This document shows positions 25,701 to 36,330 of a stretch of DNA of 64,000 bases, piece by piece. The DNA is from Kuschelorhynchus macadamiae. Taxonomy: Eukaryota; Arthropoda; Insecta; Coleoptera; Curculionidae. The first letter of the stretch is position 1. Every line of letters begins with the position of its first letter. The notes under the pieces are model-generated. The model ran no database searches. It was not told the origin of the DNA and saw only the letters and a program-made list of their open reading frames with translations. The stretch spans positions 196,501 to 260,500 of the forward strand of contig JAUTXW010004485.1 of the NCBI GenBank assembly GCA_030620095.1. Direction: 5' to 3'. The position numbers and the translations under genes are program-made.

Positions 25701-26072
25701 ACTAGTTCAATATACCTTCTGTTTAACATCACAATTATTTGTATAACTATAATAACATAGAGTTTAAGGTCGCATAGTTGCAATTTTGATTTCAATGTCA
25801 TCGAAATTATTCACCTCGTACATGTGTGTTTGTTTACTTTTATAAGGTTATCATGATTCATTTACTGTTTGCAATGTTATGTTATATTCTAACGTGTGTT
25901 TTACGATTTGGTAAATTGATAATTTACATTTTAAAAAAAAAGCACTGACCTGTCGAAATTATTTTCGATTAATGTTTTGATATGTCTTATTTTTAGGTAT
26001 ATTTTGCTTTGTCCATAAAATTGTAAAATTTTTCTGCGGCAATAAAGCATACTTTTGTTTGTTTGTTTGTTT
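22765..26072 (+). mobile_element. CR1-like non-LTR retrotransposon, slightly 5' truncated
   Basis: The element begins abruptly at 22765 within the N-terminal part of its endonuclease (SLRNKTDELYLFLEEL) and ends with AATAAAGCATAC followed by (TTTG)4 at about 26055-26072. Both borders are fixed by the interrupted Crypton-like frame: GTT GAA TCT ends at 22764 and GGG GGA GAC resumes at 26073. There is no target-site duplication. A microsatellite-like tail with little or no duplication is typical of the CR1/L2 group. The 3' UTR is about 550 bases. Confidence 0.85.
22806..25505 (+). CDS. CR1-like ORF2: endonuclease and reverse transcriptase (899 residues, open)
   Basis: Nicks target DNA and copies the element RNA there. 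Endonuclease motifs: ITEHWLN (about residues 17-23), IYRSPNSD, GDFNIDY (about 121-127), SSIIDY and LSDHEVV. RT motifs: LHKGGEKTNSCNYRPI (about 460), the AKAFDCVSHE block with catalytic Asp, GVPQGSVLGPILF, and FADD at residues 630-633. No stop interrupts the frame. The N-terminus is truncated by the insertion (homologous frame upstream from 22776; the assigned start at 22806 is not a true ATG start). It therefore lacks the first catalytic Asn of the endonuclease and any ORF1, and is unlikely to mobilise itself. Related copy at 33377-36329. Confidence 0.9.
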   Translation: MYLFLEELEFPQLVAITEHWLNLNEPFYIERYTTVARYDRKNSAHGGTLILSLNGDFMSVSKYDHLLADSSFEFSIVYNQNLDLYVICIYRSPNSDVQSFLNSLVSLLDSLPIKGRKILCGDFNIDYATVCAIQKYLISIFDSFGLSMHVSSPTRISKNSSSIIDYMASDFSPSEVQSQVYNSGLSDHEVVISRFSLPIRPLPRSRHRGRIFSAANFSVFHNICFNTNWNFESDNVNTNFRTFLNKTLSAFNKAFPLKNIKPKRHKPWTTKGIRISAKNMRSLSYIKKFTDSFLILDYISNYRRIYTTLIKSAKKLHYRKRLTNSNNVSKETWSIINNLRNKSNPVTQILPGANDLNYYFINVSKNVTSSISPSLDPLSFLPPSKNLTDSFFLSPVSNTELLKVIHNINSKSSCSTDGLSIRIFLNLPLPVIEALTTLINESFIKGVFPDCLKTAIIIPLHKGGEKTNSCNYRPIALLPVLSKIIERLLKNRLMPFLLKHQIISPEQFGFLPNKCTSDAMFTLLRGVYLSLNNNHPIASVFCDYAKAFDCVSHEILINKLNFYGIRGTSLNWFKSYLGKRQQLVRANGSDSDCKLITSGVPQGSVLGPILFLLYINDITNLKINGRISLFADDTSITWSDFDTTSLHSSISKDLVIIKAWSDSNMLCFNVDKTVALSYKGTLQPLQVHNSNIEYVESIKFLGLNINSNLKWSNHIDTLTKKLSTACFAIRSVSKELDVPSARLTYFSLFESHLRYGLPFWGCCTTEQFRSIFMLQKRAIRYLFGLNNRAHCQYYFKKHEILTLPALFILETVCLLRKHINTLPERPQHVYPTRNSRHDIYLPIPSTELIKKSIIYNAIKLYNNLPVHLKSIPMLAQFPKNTKTYLIERPFYSVNDFFFQ

Positions 26073-26413
26073 GGGGGAGACTCGATGACACTAAAGAAAC
26101 ATGGCGGTTAGAAGTCATCAACGGTCGCTGAAGGGTATGTTGATAAATCGGTAGCACACAGGACAGAAATAGCTAATAAAGTGTTTAGAACGCGTGGCAG
26201 TGCTGAAATAACACCCGATTTGCGACATCAGGTACATCAACGGCCGTTGTGTCCACGGCAGAAAAAAATTTAATTTCAACACAAGAAAACTCGACTATTG
26301 TACCGAATAGTTCAAGGAAGATGTCATTCGTGCAGTACACATTTAATAATTGCACTTTTGATATAAAAGAATGTAACTTTTGTATAATAAAGATTCTAAA
26401 ATTAAATATCTAG

Positions 26414-27292
26414 TTCTCATTTTTCCCCCGGAAAAAAGTAATCTCAATAAATGTCAAACTTTTTCCCGTCGCAAAAAAATCTTACTTTTCACTTTTTAAT
26501 GCATTTTTTGAGGTCAGTTTCATTTTTTTATAATTTTTTTTTTCAGTTTCGCTGCCCGGTAATTTTTGTTGCTCTTATGATACTATAAGCGAAAATATTT
26601 CCATACAAGGTATATCTAATAGTTGACTTGACTCATGACCTTTTAAAAAACAAATTTATTTTACTGGTGAAAATTTCAATGTTTGGGAAACGTGACATTA
26701 ACTGATTATTTATCAGTTATATTGTTAAATTTAAAATGTTTGCTTCGATAAAATAATATCCAGCAAAACTAAGGGAAAATATGCCAATTTTACATAATTG
26801 TAGCGTAATTCTCGGGGGTTTTGTTTTAATTTTTATGTCATGATTTTACATTGTATTGAAACAAAATGCCAAATTTAGCTGGTAAATTTTAAATTGACTA
26901 TTTCACTTCTATAATTTCATGCCCATAAGAATATAGCATTTTCGAGAATATATTCGTTTATTGAAGTGTCTAGAGGTTAATGGCCAACATTTTCAACAAT
27001 GGTGACAATTTTTAAAATGTATATTCAATTTTCGTATTTCTGATTTATTATTAATCATTTAAATTTCTTGATGCTTTTAAAGCTGAACCAAAACCTTTAA
27101 CATTGTTCTAGATGAAATGAATTTTCTGATATTCACTTGTGGTAAATCTGAATACGTTTCATTAAATTTTCTACACGTTCTCTTCATAATCTTATCATAA
27201 TTTCCATGCAGAATAATATTTACGTATATTTACTCATTGACTTCCATTTTACTTTGACTTAAAATTAGAAGCGCAAGAATAAAACTTCTATC
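26414..27292. other. Non-coding AT-rich stretch
   Basis: No recognisable domain or repeat end between the Crypton-like gene and the hAT-type left end. Confidence 0.5.
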
Positions 27293-27944
27293 CAGTGATG
27301 CCAGATGGATAAAACTAAAAATCCCTATATAAGAGCTTCTTAAAAATCTCCAAAATTCCCTAAATTTTTGACACAATTTATTTAAAATGAACGTGAACAT
27401 GATGGTATTTTTTAGATTGAAATTTTATTATTATTCGCAATGAATTAAAAGTTTATTTTTTACTCTTTATAAAAAAAATCGATAAATATGCTCCAATGCT
27501 TTGTATCCCAACAAACAAAATAAAAGTTTTAGCTGCGACAAATGTAATACCACTAAAATAATAATTTATGAAAACTGACTGACAACTGAAATGTTAAAAA
27601 CAGGAAAATATTTAGTAATTTATTTTATTATTTAAATCAAATGTTAGAATTTTGTTACTCCGCAAAGAAATTCCCATGAGAAACATAGGCATCAGCATTT
27701 TTGGAATATGTTATAAATATTTGTTAAATATCACTTTAAAATCAGTATTATTTCTATTGTTATAATAATCACTAAATAAAATAGTTCTTGAAATTTTTGT
27801 TTTTTAAAAAGTTACCAAACTTTCTCCGAAAGTTCAATTGTAAACTTAGTTGAAGTGGTGTTATATAACCTGATGTGTTTAGTCTCTACGCAATATCAAG
27901 CAGACTCAAGAAGTGGCGGCTCTTGGTTAACTTTTCAGGGAGGT

Positions 27945-28060
<116 letters not shown>

Positions 28061-28681
28061 TTTCATTCCGGGTGGACATCCGTTCACTACTGTCGTTCTG
28101 AAAAGAATAGTTTTGCTGACGTTTCGCCAAAATCACACTTGGCATTTTCGAAGTTTTCTTTCTCGCGTCTTTTTTTTTTTTTTTGTGTCGATGGGGAATG
28201 CTTTTACGCATGAATTCCCTTCCAGTAGAAGGGACGACAGTGTGGGACTCGTTGCTCTGACAGGTTCCATACCCACTAAACCCCAACGGGCCCCCATCAG
28301 ATGGACCATCATTGGGCTAGCCAAGGATCCTTCGATGGGGTTGATGCCGTCCTTTCGGGAGAAATCTATGAAGGACTTGGTCCTCGCTGTCGTTGGCAGG
28401 ATGTTTTTGCCACCTCTCGATACTTGTAGTCATCTGAAAATAAAAAAAAATATTATTAGTAGGGAAGTGTCGGCTTACCAGGGTGGGGATATATCTCTGT
28501 TGTCCTCCGTCCTTCTGTCCGGATTGCCGCTGCCTGCGTCCTACTGTCCCGTGGTCCAGTCTGCCGTTGTCAGTGTCCCTCCGTCAGTGTGCCTGGTGGT
28601 TTTCGAGTTTTTGGTCCCTTTCTGTGCCCTCAGCGACACTGCTGTTCCGTGATCCGGCAGTATTGAGGCTGAGGTGGGGTG

Positions 28682-28805
28682 TTCTTTTACCTCAGGTTCA
28701 ACTGCAGCTCACGCCGGAGCCAGTTGAGGTACCTGGGATCCTCTTCTTTTACCTCAGGTTCAGCTGCAACTCACGCCGGAGCCAGCTGAGGTACCTGGGA
28801 ATCCT
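28682..28805. repeat. Two tandem copies of a 62-base unit
   Basis: Two consecutive units starting TTCTTTTACCTCAGGTTCA and containing CTCACGCCGGAGCCAG differ at only a few positions. They lie in the 3' untranslated part of the Jockey-like insert. Confidence 0.9.
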
Positions 28806-29034
28806 CTTCTTGGAATTTGATGGCCTCTTGTTGATATTATTGGGGTTTCGGTGAGCAAGATCTAGTTCCTTCAGAAATTTCGATTTGCCCACTTCCATCC
28901 TAGAGTATATTAGGTCTGGGTCTCCTGTACCTTGTCCAGGTGTTGTGTCTCGGAGCTAGCGGATTGTAGTCTACCAGGTTTCATAGGCTTTCGTTGGGGT
29001 GATTTTCTGCTGCCCTGAAGGCTCGGGTAGCCTT

Positions 29035-30440
29035 TTACCGCATGAAGTCTTCGATAGGTGTCCATTGAAGATCACGCTGCAGATCCTCATTCCTGATAAA
29101 CCATGGGGCGTCAGCTGCCATCCTAATGAGTTTGTTTTCTGTCCTCTTTAGCTTCATAAGGTGGGATTTAGAAGCATATCCGAAGGATGTGGAGCCATAT
29201 GTGAGTTGGCTCCTGGCTACTGTTTGGATCAGTAGTAGCTTGGTCCTCAGTCCCATTTCACTTTTCCGACAGAGCAGTGGATAAAGTTTACCCATCGCTA
29301 GTCTGGTTTTTGCCCTCGCTGCGTTGATATGGTTATTCCATGTCAAGCTTCTATCCATGGTCATCCCTAGGTACTTGGCCTCGTGTAACCAAGGGATCTC
29401 GACATCTCCAACTCGGATTCTAGCTCTTGGAGCCATTCTCCTACGTTGGAATAGGATTGCTTGGGACTTCTGGGGGTTGATCTTACCTTCCATTTGACAC
29501 ACCAGTCATGAAGGTTATCAATGTCCTCTTGCAGTCGTCTGCCCATTATCCGGGTGCTTCTGCTTTGGTGAAGGATGGCCGTGTCATCAGCGTAAAGTGT
29601 ATTTAAGCCCTCATCTCCGATTGGGACATCGTGAGAGAAGATGGAGTATAAGACGGATCCCAGCACAGACCCTTGTGGTACTTCAGCTACTAGTCCTCTT
29701 GGAGCTGAATGAGAGTCATTCACCTTGACTGTGAATGATCTCTTATTTAGGTAGCTCCTGATAAGCTTTATGTTTCTTCTCTCGTATCCAGCCACCGACA
29801 TTTTGTGGATCAGGCCTTGGTGCCACATTCTGTCGAAAGCTCTTTCGATGTCCAGGAAAACTGCTCCTGTGGCCTCTCTATTGTTGAATCCTTTGGTGAT
29901 ATACTCTGTGGTTCTGAGTACCTGCTGCTCAGATGAATGCCCTGCCCTGAAGCCGAATTGTTCATCTGGGATGGCATCTAGTTCTTGGGATTCATCTTTT
30001 AGTCTTCTGGCTATAGCTCTTTCAGCTACTTTGCTTAAAGCAGGGAGTAGGCTGATGGGCCTGTAGTTGTGTGGTACTGTCCTGTCTTTTCCTGGTTTTT
30101 CAATGACGATGACTTCTGCCTTTTTCCATGTGCTGGGGAAGTGACATGTTCTTATGATGGAGTTTATGATGTTGGCCATCGCACTGTATCCTTTCCTGGG
30201 GAAGTTTTTCAGCATCTTATTGGTGATGCCGTCGGCTCCAGGGGCTTTCTTGACCTTCAGTTTCCTGATAATGTCTCGAACTTCTCCGGGTGAGACAGGA
30301 TGTGGATTTTGTTGAGGTAAAATCCAAGCATCCAGGTCTCTACCTGAGTCGTGGACCTCTTCGGTGTGCTCTTCGTCTTCCTCTGGGTGTTGGTTTAGCT
30401 GACCTTGTTGGACTATGGCATCCGCTAAGGCTCAGCTTTG
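29035..30440 (-). pseudogene. Jockey-type reverse transcriptase (frameshifted)
   Basis: Reading down the minus strand: RT start with VKKAPGADGITNKML near 30230, then IEKPGKDRTVPHNYRPIS, PDEQFGFRAGHSSEQQ, VFLDIERAFDRMWH (catalytic Asp), and EVPQGSVLGSVLYS. The catalytic YADD at about 29590 and WCVKWK follow. A frameshift near 29490 joins this to the C-terminal frame (29502-29035: EAKYLGMTMDRSLTWNNHI, KLKRTENKLIRMA), the Jockey-clade thumb region. A TAA after FMR at about 29033 stops the frame a little early. Endonuclease and ORF1 are absent (5' truncation). Confidence 0.85.
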
Positions 30441-30482
30441 TCCTCGTCGGTGTAGAAGTGTTGGTGACTGCGACGCTTCTTT

Positions 30483-31151
30483 TTATACCCGCACTCGGGG
30501 CCGAAGTTTATATCTGCGCAGGCGTTGGTCGTTATTTATGTTTTCCGGATGGTGCTGCTGTTGTTGCGCTAATTGCGCTTGAGTTTTAGCGATTTTAGAT
30601 ATGTCGATTATTGTCTTCCATACTGTTGGTAGTTTTAACGATTCGTCCCTTTTATTCAAATCACCTTGTTTTTCAATTTCTATGGATTCTCGAATTATTC
30701 TGGTCTTATAATGTTCTATATTGGCAATCTCCCTACACCCATCGAAATTTATTTTATGGCCGGTTTCCCGATGATGTGGGAATAAAGCTGAGGTTGTTTG
30801 TTTGTTTCTGATGCTGAGTTTATGCTCTTCCACTCTTGCTGATATTCGTCTGTTGTACAACTTTTCACAGTCCTGGCACGGAATACTGTACACTCCGTGG
30901 TTTTCCAGTTTGATTTTATCTTTTCGGTTTCCGAGTAGTTTACCTATAGTCGTTTGTGGCTTGTGTATTGTTTGTATGTTGTGTTTCCTCAGAATTCTTC
31001 CGATTCTGTCTGTTGTGCCTTTTACATATGGTAAGACTACTCGTTGCTTTCCCGGTTCATTTTTTTTTGTTGTTCGTTGTTCAGTCTCTATTCGATCGCG
31101 AGAAAGAAAGATTCGAAAATGCCAAATGTGATTTTGGCGAAACGACAGCAA
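30483..31151 (-). pseudogene. Penelope-like C-terminal part with degenerate GIY-YIG domain (PLE-B)
   Basis: An open frame whose first about 25 residues come from the inverted end repeat, not from protein-coding sequence. The true coding part starts near RVVLPYVKGTTDRIGRILRK (PLE linker), followed by GVYSIPCQDCEKLYNRRISA, a GIY-YIG nuclease core. The usual YIG reads YNR here, so the nuclease is probably inactive. It ends in YKLRPRVRV with the stop at 30483, close to the Jockey-like insertion point. The RT domain is absent. Confidence 0.8.
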
Positions 31152-31245
31152 AGTTGTTCTTTTCAGAACGACAGTAGTGAACGGATGTACACCCGAAATG
31201 AAAACACATTGTATTTTTCCATCCGTGAAGGAGTAAAAATCAACA

Positions 31246-31251
<6 letters not shown>

Positions 31252-31310
<59 letters not shown>
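31252..31310. repeat. (TA)n microsatellite beyond PLE-B right end
   Basis: A TA tract of about 59 bases, separated from the inverted PLE-B end by about 40 bases of unique sequence. Confidence 0.95.
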
Positions 31311-31313
<3 letters not shown>

Positions 31314-32271
31314 GTAAATCGTACATATTCTTACTAAAATAACAATTTACTTTTTGTTTTTGTCTTCACTTGTCTGCCGAATTTTAAGTTCCGGCAAATG
31401 TCGACATCTGGCTGTAATTTTTCGAAGTTCAGCTCACTGACGGTTTTTGAAGTCTTAAGATTCTAAACTACTGCGGCTACGATTATTTAAAGAATTAATT
31501 TTTTCAATTAATTTTAAATTAATTACAAAATCAACAAACATGTCTTGAAAACAAAATAAATTTTATAAAAATGCGCAATCATAATCACAACCTATTACAC
31601 GATTTACATTAAACGCATCAACTAACAAAAATGTTTAAGTTTCCTCGGCGCCCCTATACGAATTCAATCGGGTACACTCAGGACAAACTCGCCTCCGTTT
31701 ATAACCACGAGGTCATCGCGGGCATGAACATTCAACTAGTTTACACGCTTAGAATAATAGAAACAATTTCCAAAGTTAAAAAAATTACAAAAATATAAAT
31801 TATTTATTATTTTCTGTTTGGAAATATTTATTGGGAAGTCATTGACCATATGACGTAATGGAGGAGCTGCCACTGGACTCAAGCTTAAGAAACGTCAGGG
31901 AATTAAAAACGCATCATCCATCTAGCAAATAATTCCAAAGCCTCGCAACAAGTCAAAACCATCCCTTAATGCTATTATTTATGTGGGAGGAAGAAACAGA
32001 TCATACAAAAAAAAAACAATATTTCTAAATGAATTGAACATTAGCATGGCGTTAACAGCCATCGACGATAGGTACGCGTTCAGTGAAGTTGGATACTTTT
32101 TTGGCCTTAACTTCCAAACCAGGGTATACAGTTACAAATACCGAAATTGGTCGAGGGCAATATCTTATTCATATATCCCTGATTACATACAACTGGTCTA
32201 GTAAACGTAAAAAGTTAAAAAATTCGTAGAACTAGGAAAAGAATCCCTGATCTGGCATCACTGCTTCTGTC

Positions 32272-33376
32272 AGACAAACTATCATGGCGTCTCACAAAAA
32301 TTGTTTTCATGTCACACTACTACTAGAATCATTGAAAATGGCAGGTTAGTATGATATTTCGTAAATAAATGTTTATAAATCAAAAACATGAAGGGTTAAG
32401 AATAGGCCAAGTATACATTATTAGAAAGCTACTTTAATCAGCTTCTTAAATCAGTATTGATATACAGGGTGATCCATTTAAAAAAATCAATTTTCTCGTA
32501 TGTCTGGCACGTAAAAACGCAAAACTATTACAAATAAAAATGTACACAAAACTATCAACCAATTGTTTGATATTTTGACAAAAAAAAACCAAAACTCTCT
32601 TATATTTATTTACATACTTTCAGACAACAGCTTCTAGTGCAGTTCATTACACCTTAACAAAAGCTTGTAATTAAATACCCTTACTTAAATTGTTTCCATT
32701 TGCAACAAAACTTGCTCAAAATACGTCACTCGTCCGCCAAACACCAAATTACAATACTTTTCGCTCCCTTAACCGACGTTCGAACAGTAATAAATGCAAA
32801 ACAAAGTTCCGAAGTCAGAATTAAAATGGTAAAAATTGGTCCTTCTGCTGAAGTTTATGGATCGTCTGCATCGTTAGTGAGAAGTTTTAAAACTTTTACA
32901 GAATTATAACCTTAGGATCGCAAGCTTCAGAAAATTCAGTCTCATTGAGAACTTAAAAGAAAAGTTAGAACTGATTGGTAAGTGAGCTCAAAGAAAGAAA
33001 TTTACTTTTAAACTCGACGTAACTTAAAGGAAAATCTACACTTTGCTTTATTTACAATAGTTAACAGCGTTTTTTTTCTTCTTTTTTCCGACTTAGCTCT
33101 AGAAATAATTAAAAAGTACTAAACTAAATAGAATTAGATTTCTATAGCATATATAGTTTTCTATAGCATAATTGACGAAGTCAATTTCAAATTCTTTTCA
33201 GTTTTATAGGCTTCGATTTGTAGGCCCTTCAAACTAAATGAAATTGAAATTAAAATAAAACATATATTCACGGTATAAAAACCAATACAATTGACAATTT
33301 TTTTTATAAGTATTACTCTATCTAATATAATAACAATATTTAAAAATATGGACTTCTTAAAATTAAGAAAAAAACA
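32272..33376. other. Non-coding stretch with a CAGGGTG motif
   Basis: TATACAGGGTGATCC near 32461 resembles a mariner-type terminus next to TA, but no partner end or transposase was found. No recognisable coding domain. Confidence 0.4.
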
Positions 33377-34328
33377 TTAAATGATTATTTTATTAATGTA
33401 AGCAAAGATGTTACCTCTGTTATCTCGCCAAGTTTGGACCCTCTTTCGTTTCTCCCTCCATCGAAAAATGTCGCTAACAGCTTTTTCTTAAGCCCTGTTA
33501 GCAGCATGGAACTATTGAAAGAAATGAATAACATTACAAGAAAATCTACGTGTAGCACTGATGGCCTATCAAATAAAATATTCTTAAACCTGTCGCTCCC
33601 AGTCATAGAGGCCCTTACAGCATTAATAAATGAATCCCTTATAAAAAGTATAATCCCTGAATGCCTTAAAATAGCTATAATTATTCCTCTTCATAAAGGG
33701 GGCGAAAAAACTAACTGTTGCAATTATCGCCCAATTGCTCAACTACCAGTGCTATCAAAAATCATTGAAAGGTTACTAAAAAATGGTCTTATGCCATTTC
33801 TCCTTAAAAAACAGATAATAGATTTTTACCCAACAAGTGCCCCAGTGACGCCATGTTCTCGTTGCTTAGCGACGTCTACTTATCCCTCAATAACAACCAC
33901 CCCACCGTCTCAGTTTTTTGTGACTATGCAAAAGCCTTTGACTATGTTAGTCATGAAATTTTCATAAGCAAACTGAAATTTTATGGAATCCGGGGTATTT
34001 CTTTAAACTGGTTTAAATCTTATCTCGGGAATAGGCAAGAATTTGTAAAGGCAAATGGTTCTGATTCTGACTGTAAATTCACAAGTCCTTCAAGGTTTGG
34101 TCTTGGGACCTATTCTTTTTTTGTTACACATTAATGATATCACCAACCTAATCTAACTCTCTCTTTTCTGAAGACACAAGCATAACATGAAGTGATTTTG
34201 ATACAACGTCTTTAAATTCCAATATTTCCAACGACTTTGTTATGATTAAGGCTTGGTCCGGTTCCAATCTGCTTTGCTTCAGTGTGGATAGAACGGTGGC
34301 CCTATCTTATAAGAGGACTTTACAACTA

Positions 34329-36068
34329 TAGTCAAAAGCAGTGTTATCGTGCGGGTCATACGATTTATCAACAGCAAACTTTTTAAGTTTGTTTTTCTTT
34401 TATTACGTGTAATCATATCCTCCGCATAAAATCCGAAAGATGAATTAGATAGACCTATGATATTTTCATATGAAAAAAGAGGATAAACATATAAATACCA
34501 GCAGTTGCAAAAATCTTTGAGCGATGTCACTTCAAAGTCACATTGATAAATCAGTGACAAAATGAGTAATGGAAAACAATTTTCGGGTTTTTTGCATCCA
34601 CAAGCGAAAAAAATGGTATTAAATTCAATAAAATATTACGAAAATGAAAATTCACCGGCTAATTTCCAGGAGACAACAGCAAAAGCTCTAGGAATCGGTA
34701 TAAGGACTGTGCAGAAAATTGTGCATGAAACATAATTTACTACCGAAGAAGATTAAGAAATGTACACGAAAAAAGCTTTAAAAAATCGAGGCGTATTGGA
34801 AATTGGACTAAAATCGTTGTCAAAGTTAATAAAAATGTTGGGTTTTCGATATTCGACTGTAATCGAAGATTTTTATGCGAGTTGCCACATATAGCAAGTC
34901 AGCGGATCCAGTTTTTAAAGAAATACACGGAAAATGTTAATTCAAAATTTAGAAAAGTGGTATTTTTAAACGAGACTTGGATATTTTCTAATGAAAGTGG
35001 TTCGAAATCTTGACAAACGAGTCTGTAAAAAGTGTCAAGAGTAAAAAGGGATGTGGGATGGGAAAAAGGTTCATCATTTTGCATGCAGGTTCTTCAACAG
35101 GATTTCTCCCAGTTGCAAGTTTACTGTTTTCTTCAATATCCAAAAGTATGAACTACCATGATAATATGAACTGTGAACTGTTTGAAAAGTGGTTAAAAGA
35201 ACAACTGATTCCAAATTTAGATGCTCCATCTTTAATCATTCTGGACAATGCATCTCATCATTCAAGAATCTTAAATAAACAAACTACTTCATCCTGGAAG
35301 AAAAGTGATATTTATGACTGGCTAATAAAACAAAACCAAAATCTTTTACCCAATACGTTGAAACTAGAACTTCTTTTAATGGCAAAATCTATTAAAAACC
35401 AACAATATATGCCGTCAATGAAATATTACGGGAAAATGGACATGAGGTTTTACGACTTCCAGTTTAACGCAATAGAATTATTACGGGCTGGGGCAAAATC
35501 ATATTACGAAAAACACGTGAACGATGGTCTTACATCAGATGAAGTGCAGATTGTTTGGCAGGATTCACTAAATGATATTACGCCGGAGTACTGGAAGAAA
35601 TCTGTGGAACATACGGAGAAATGAATATGGGATTGGTGAAATCGAGAACGAGTTCTAGACGTCGAAATAGCAGCAATGATCATTGCGCCATTTGAGGACG
35701 ACTCAGAAGTTGAGGACTTTTTAAGTGATGATGATATTTTTTTAATCTATAATATTAAAAAGTTTCTGAAGGATTATATTAGTCTTTGACGTGTATAAAT
35801 CATAAATTGTATTATGAATATCCATTTTTGCATTGTAAGTTAAGTCTTTTGCCTTTGGATTTTTCGTGTACTAAGTGGCTATCTTAATAATATTGCGTAA
35901 TATAATAAAAAATATATGATTTTTCTCCCTATATATTTGTAAATAACCCATCGAGATTTAATAGCTCGATAAAAGAATCACACAACATTTTGGTATTCAC
36001 TGTGTTTTCTGATTTGATTCATAATGTTGGTGATCTTTGGACCCGCACGATAAGAGTGCATTCGACTA
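34329..36068 (+). mobile_element. IS630/Tc1-type element 2, inserted in the CR1 copy with TA duplication
   Basis: The ends TAGTCAAAAGCAGTGTTATC and, inverted, TAGTCGAATGCACTCTTATC are each preceded by TA (34327-34328; 36069-36070). The CR1 reading TACAAC-TA-CTTCA is interrupted exactly there, and the uninterrupted version is present at about 36279-36293. The terminal inverted repeat continues CGTGCGGGTC, about 30 bases in all. Length 1740 bases. Confidence 0.85.
34561..35624 (+). pseudogene. IS630/Tc1-type transposase (element 2, broken)
   Basis: The ATG at 34561 begins MSNGKQFSGF. A DNA-binding region follows (TTAKALGIGIRTVQKIVHE), then several frame changes to about 35010. The main open part (35010-35624) has ILHAGSSTGFLPVA, MNCELFEKWLKEQLIPN, the second catalytic block LIILDNASHHS, and the third block FQFNAIELLRAGAKSYYEKH. 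The first catalytic block reads LNETWIFS, with Asn where relatives have Asp (MDETW), so even a repaired frame would lack one metal ligand. An acidic C-terminal remnant (SDDD) lies near 35720. Confidence 0.75.
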
Positions 36069-36330
36069 TACTTCACCTACTTAACAGCAATCTCTTTGCT
36101 GACGATACAAGTGATTTTGATACAACGTCTTTACATTCTAACACGTCCGGAGTGATTTTGATACAACGTCTTTACATTCTAACACTTCCAACGACCTTGT
36201 TATGATTAAGGCTTGCTCCGGTTCCAATCTGCTTTGGTTCATTGTGGATAAAACGGTGGCCCTATCTTATAAAGGGACTTTACAACTACTTCAGCTACTT
36301 AATAGCAATATTAAATACGTTGAGTCGGTT

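Larger units (their letters stand above)
19440..26413 (+). pseudogene. Crypton-like tyrosine recombinase gene, split into three pieces by two insertions
   Basis: Piece 1 (19440-20016) starts with ATG TCT GAT and shows PPELVEAAK, then KSRKIYQTAYSRFMEWK and FLAYF (core-binding/SAM-like domain). The catalytic-domain start (TPKKAAIFTSKQISDFLNNA) follows at about 19767. Piece 2 (22565-22764) has RRLFYAYRNGK and the tyrosine-recombinase box GHLFRRSSATLLVE. Piece 3 (26073-26413) continues GGDSMTLKKHGG and STVAEGYVDKSVAHR and ends in a Cys/Asn-rich tail with a TAG at 26411, shortly after AATAAA. Codons join exactly across the CR1 insertion and plausibly across the mariner insertion. It is broken by a frameshift near 19460, TGA at the expected catalytic Arg (19886-19888), TAG in HGG-KSS, and more. 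It resembles the insect Crypton-type recombinases I know; family assignment is from memory. Confidence 0.7.
28170..30473 (-). mobile_element. Jockey-like non-LTR retrotransposon, 5' truncated, with poly(A) tail
   Basis: On the minus strand the element ends in a poly(A) run (T run at 28170-28184). Its 5' border near 30473 adjoins CGCTTCTTTTT (30474-30484); CGCGTCTTTTT lies at the other border (28164-28174), giving a probable 11-base target duplication with one difference. The insert is visibly richer in G and C than its surroundings. The 3' untranslated part holds two tandem copies of a 62-base unit (28682-28743, 28744-28805). Confidence 0.75.
33377..36329 (+). pseudogene. Second CR1-like copy (RT fragment), rearranged and interrupted
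   Basis: Bases 33377-34326 match 23868-24852 of the CR1-like element: DPLSFLPPSKN, LHKGGEKTNCCNYRPI, FCDYAKAFDYVSHE. A deletion of about 17 bases near 33820 removes the equivalent of SPEQFG and shifts the frame; another lies near 34085. Copy sequence resumes at 36071 after an IS630-type insertion, then repeats a segment already passed (36090-36329 matches about 24689-24898). Within it a roughly 40-base block containing GTGATTTTGATACAACGTC is duplicated. Non-functional. Confidence 0.85.

Noticed and set aside
28133..28324. Minus-strand frame [15 protein letters not shown]...
   Set aside because: It reads through the Jockey-like 3' untranslated region and poly(A) tail into PLE-B; not a protein.
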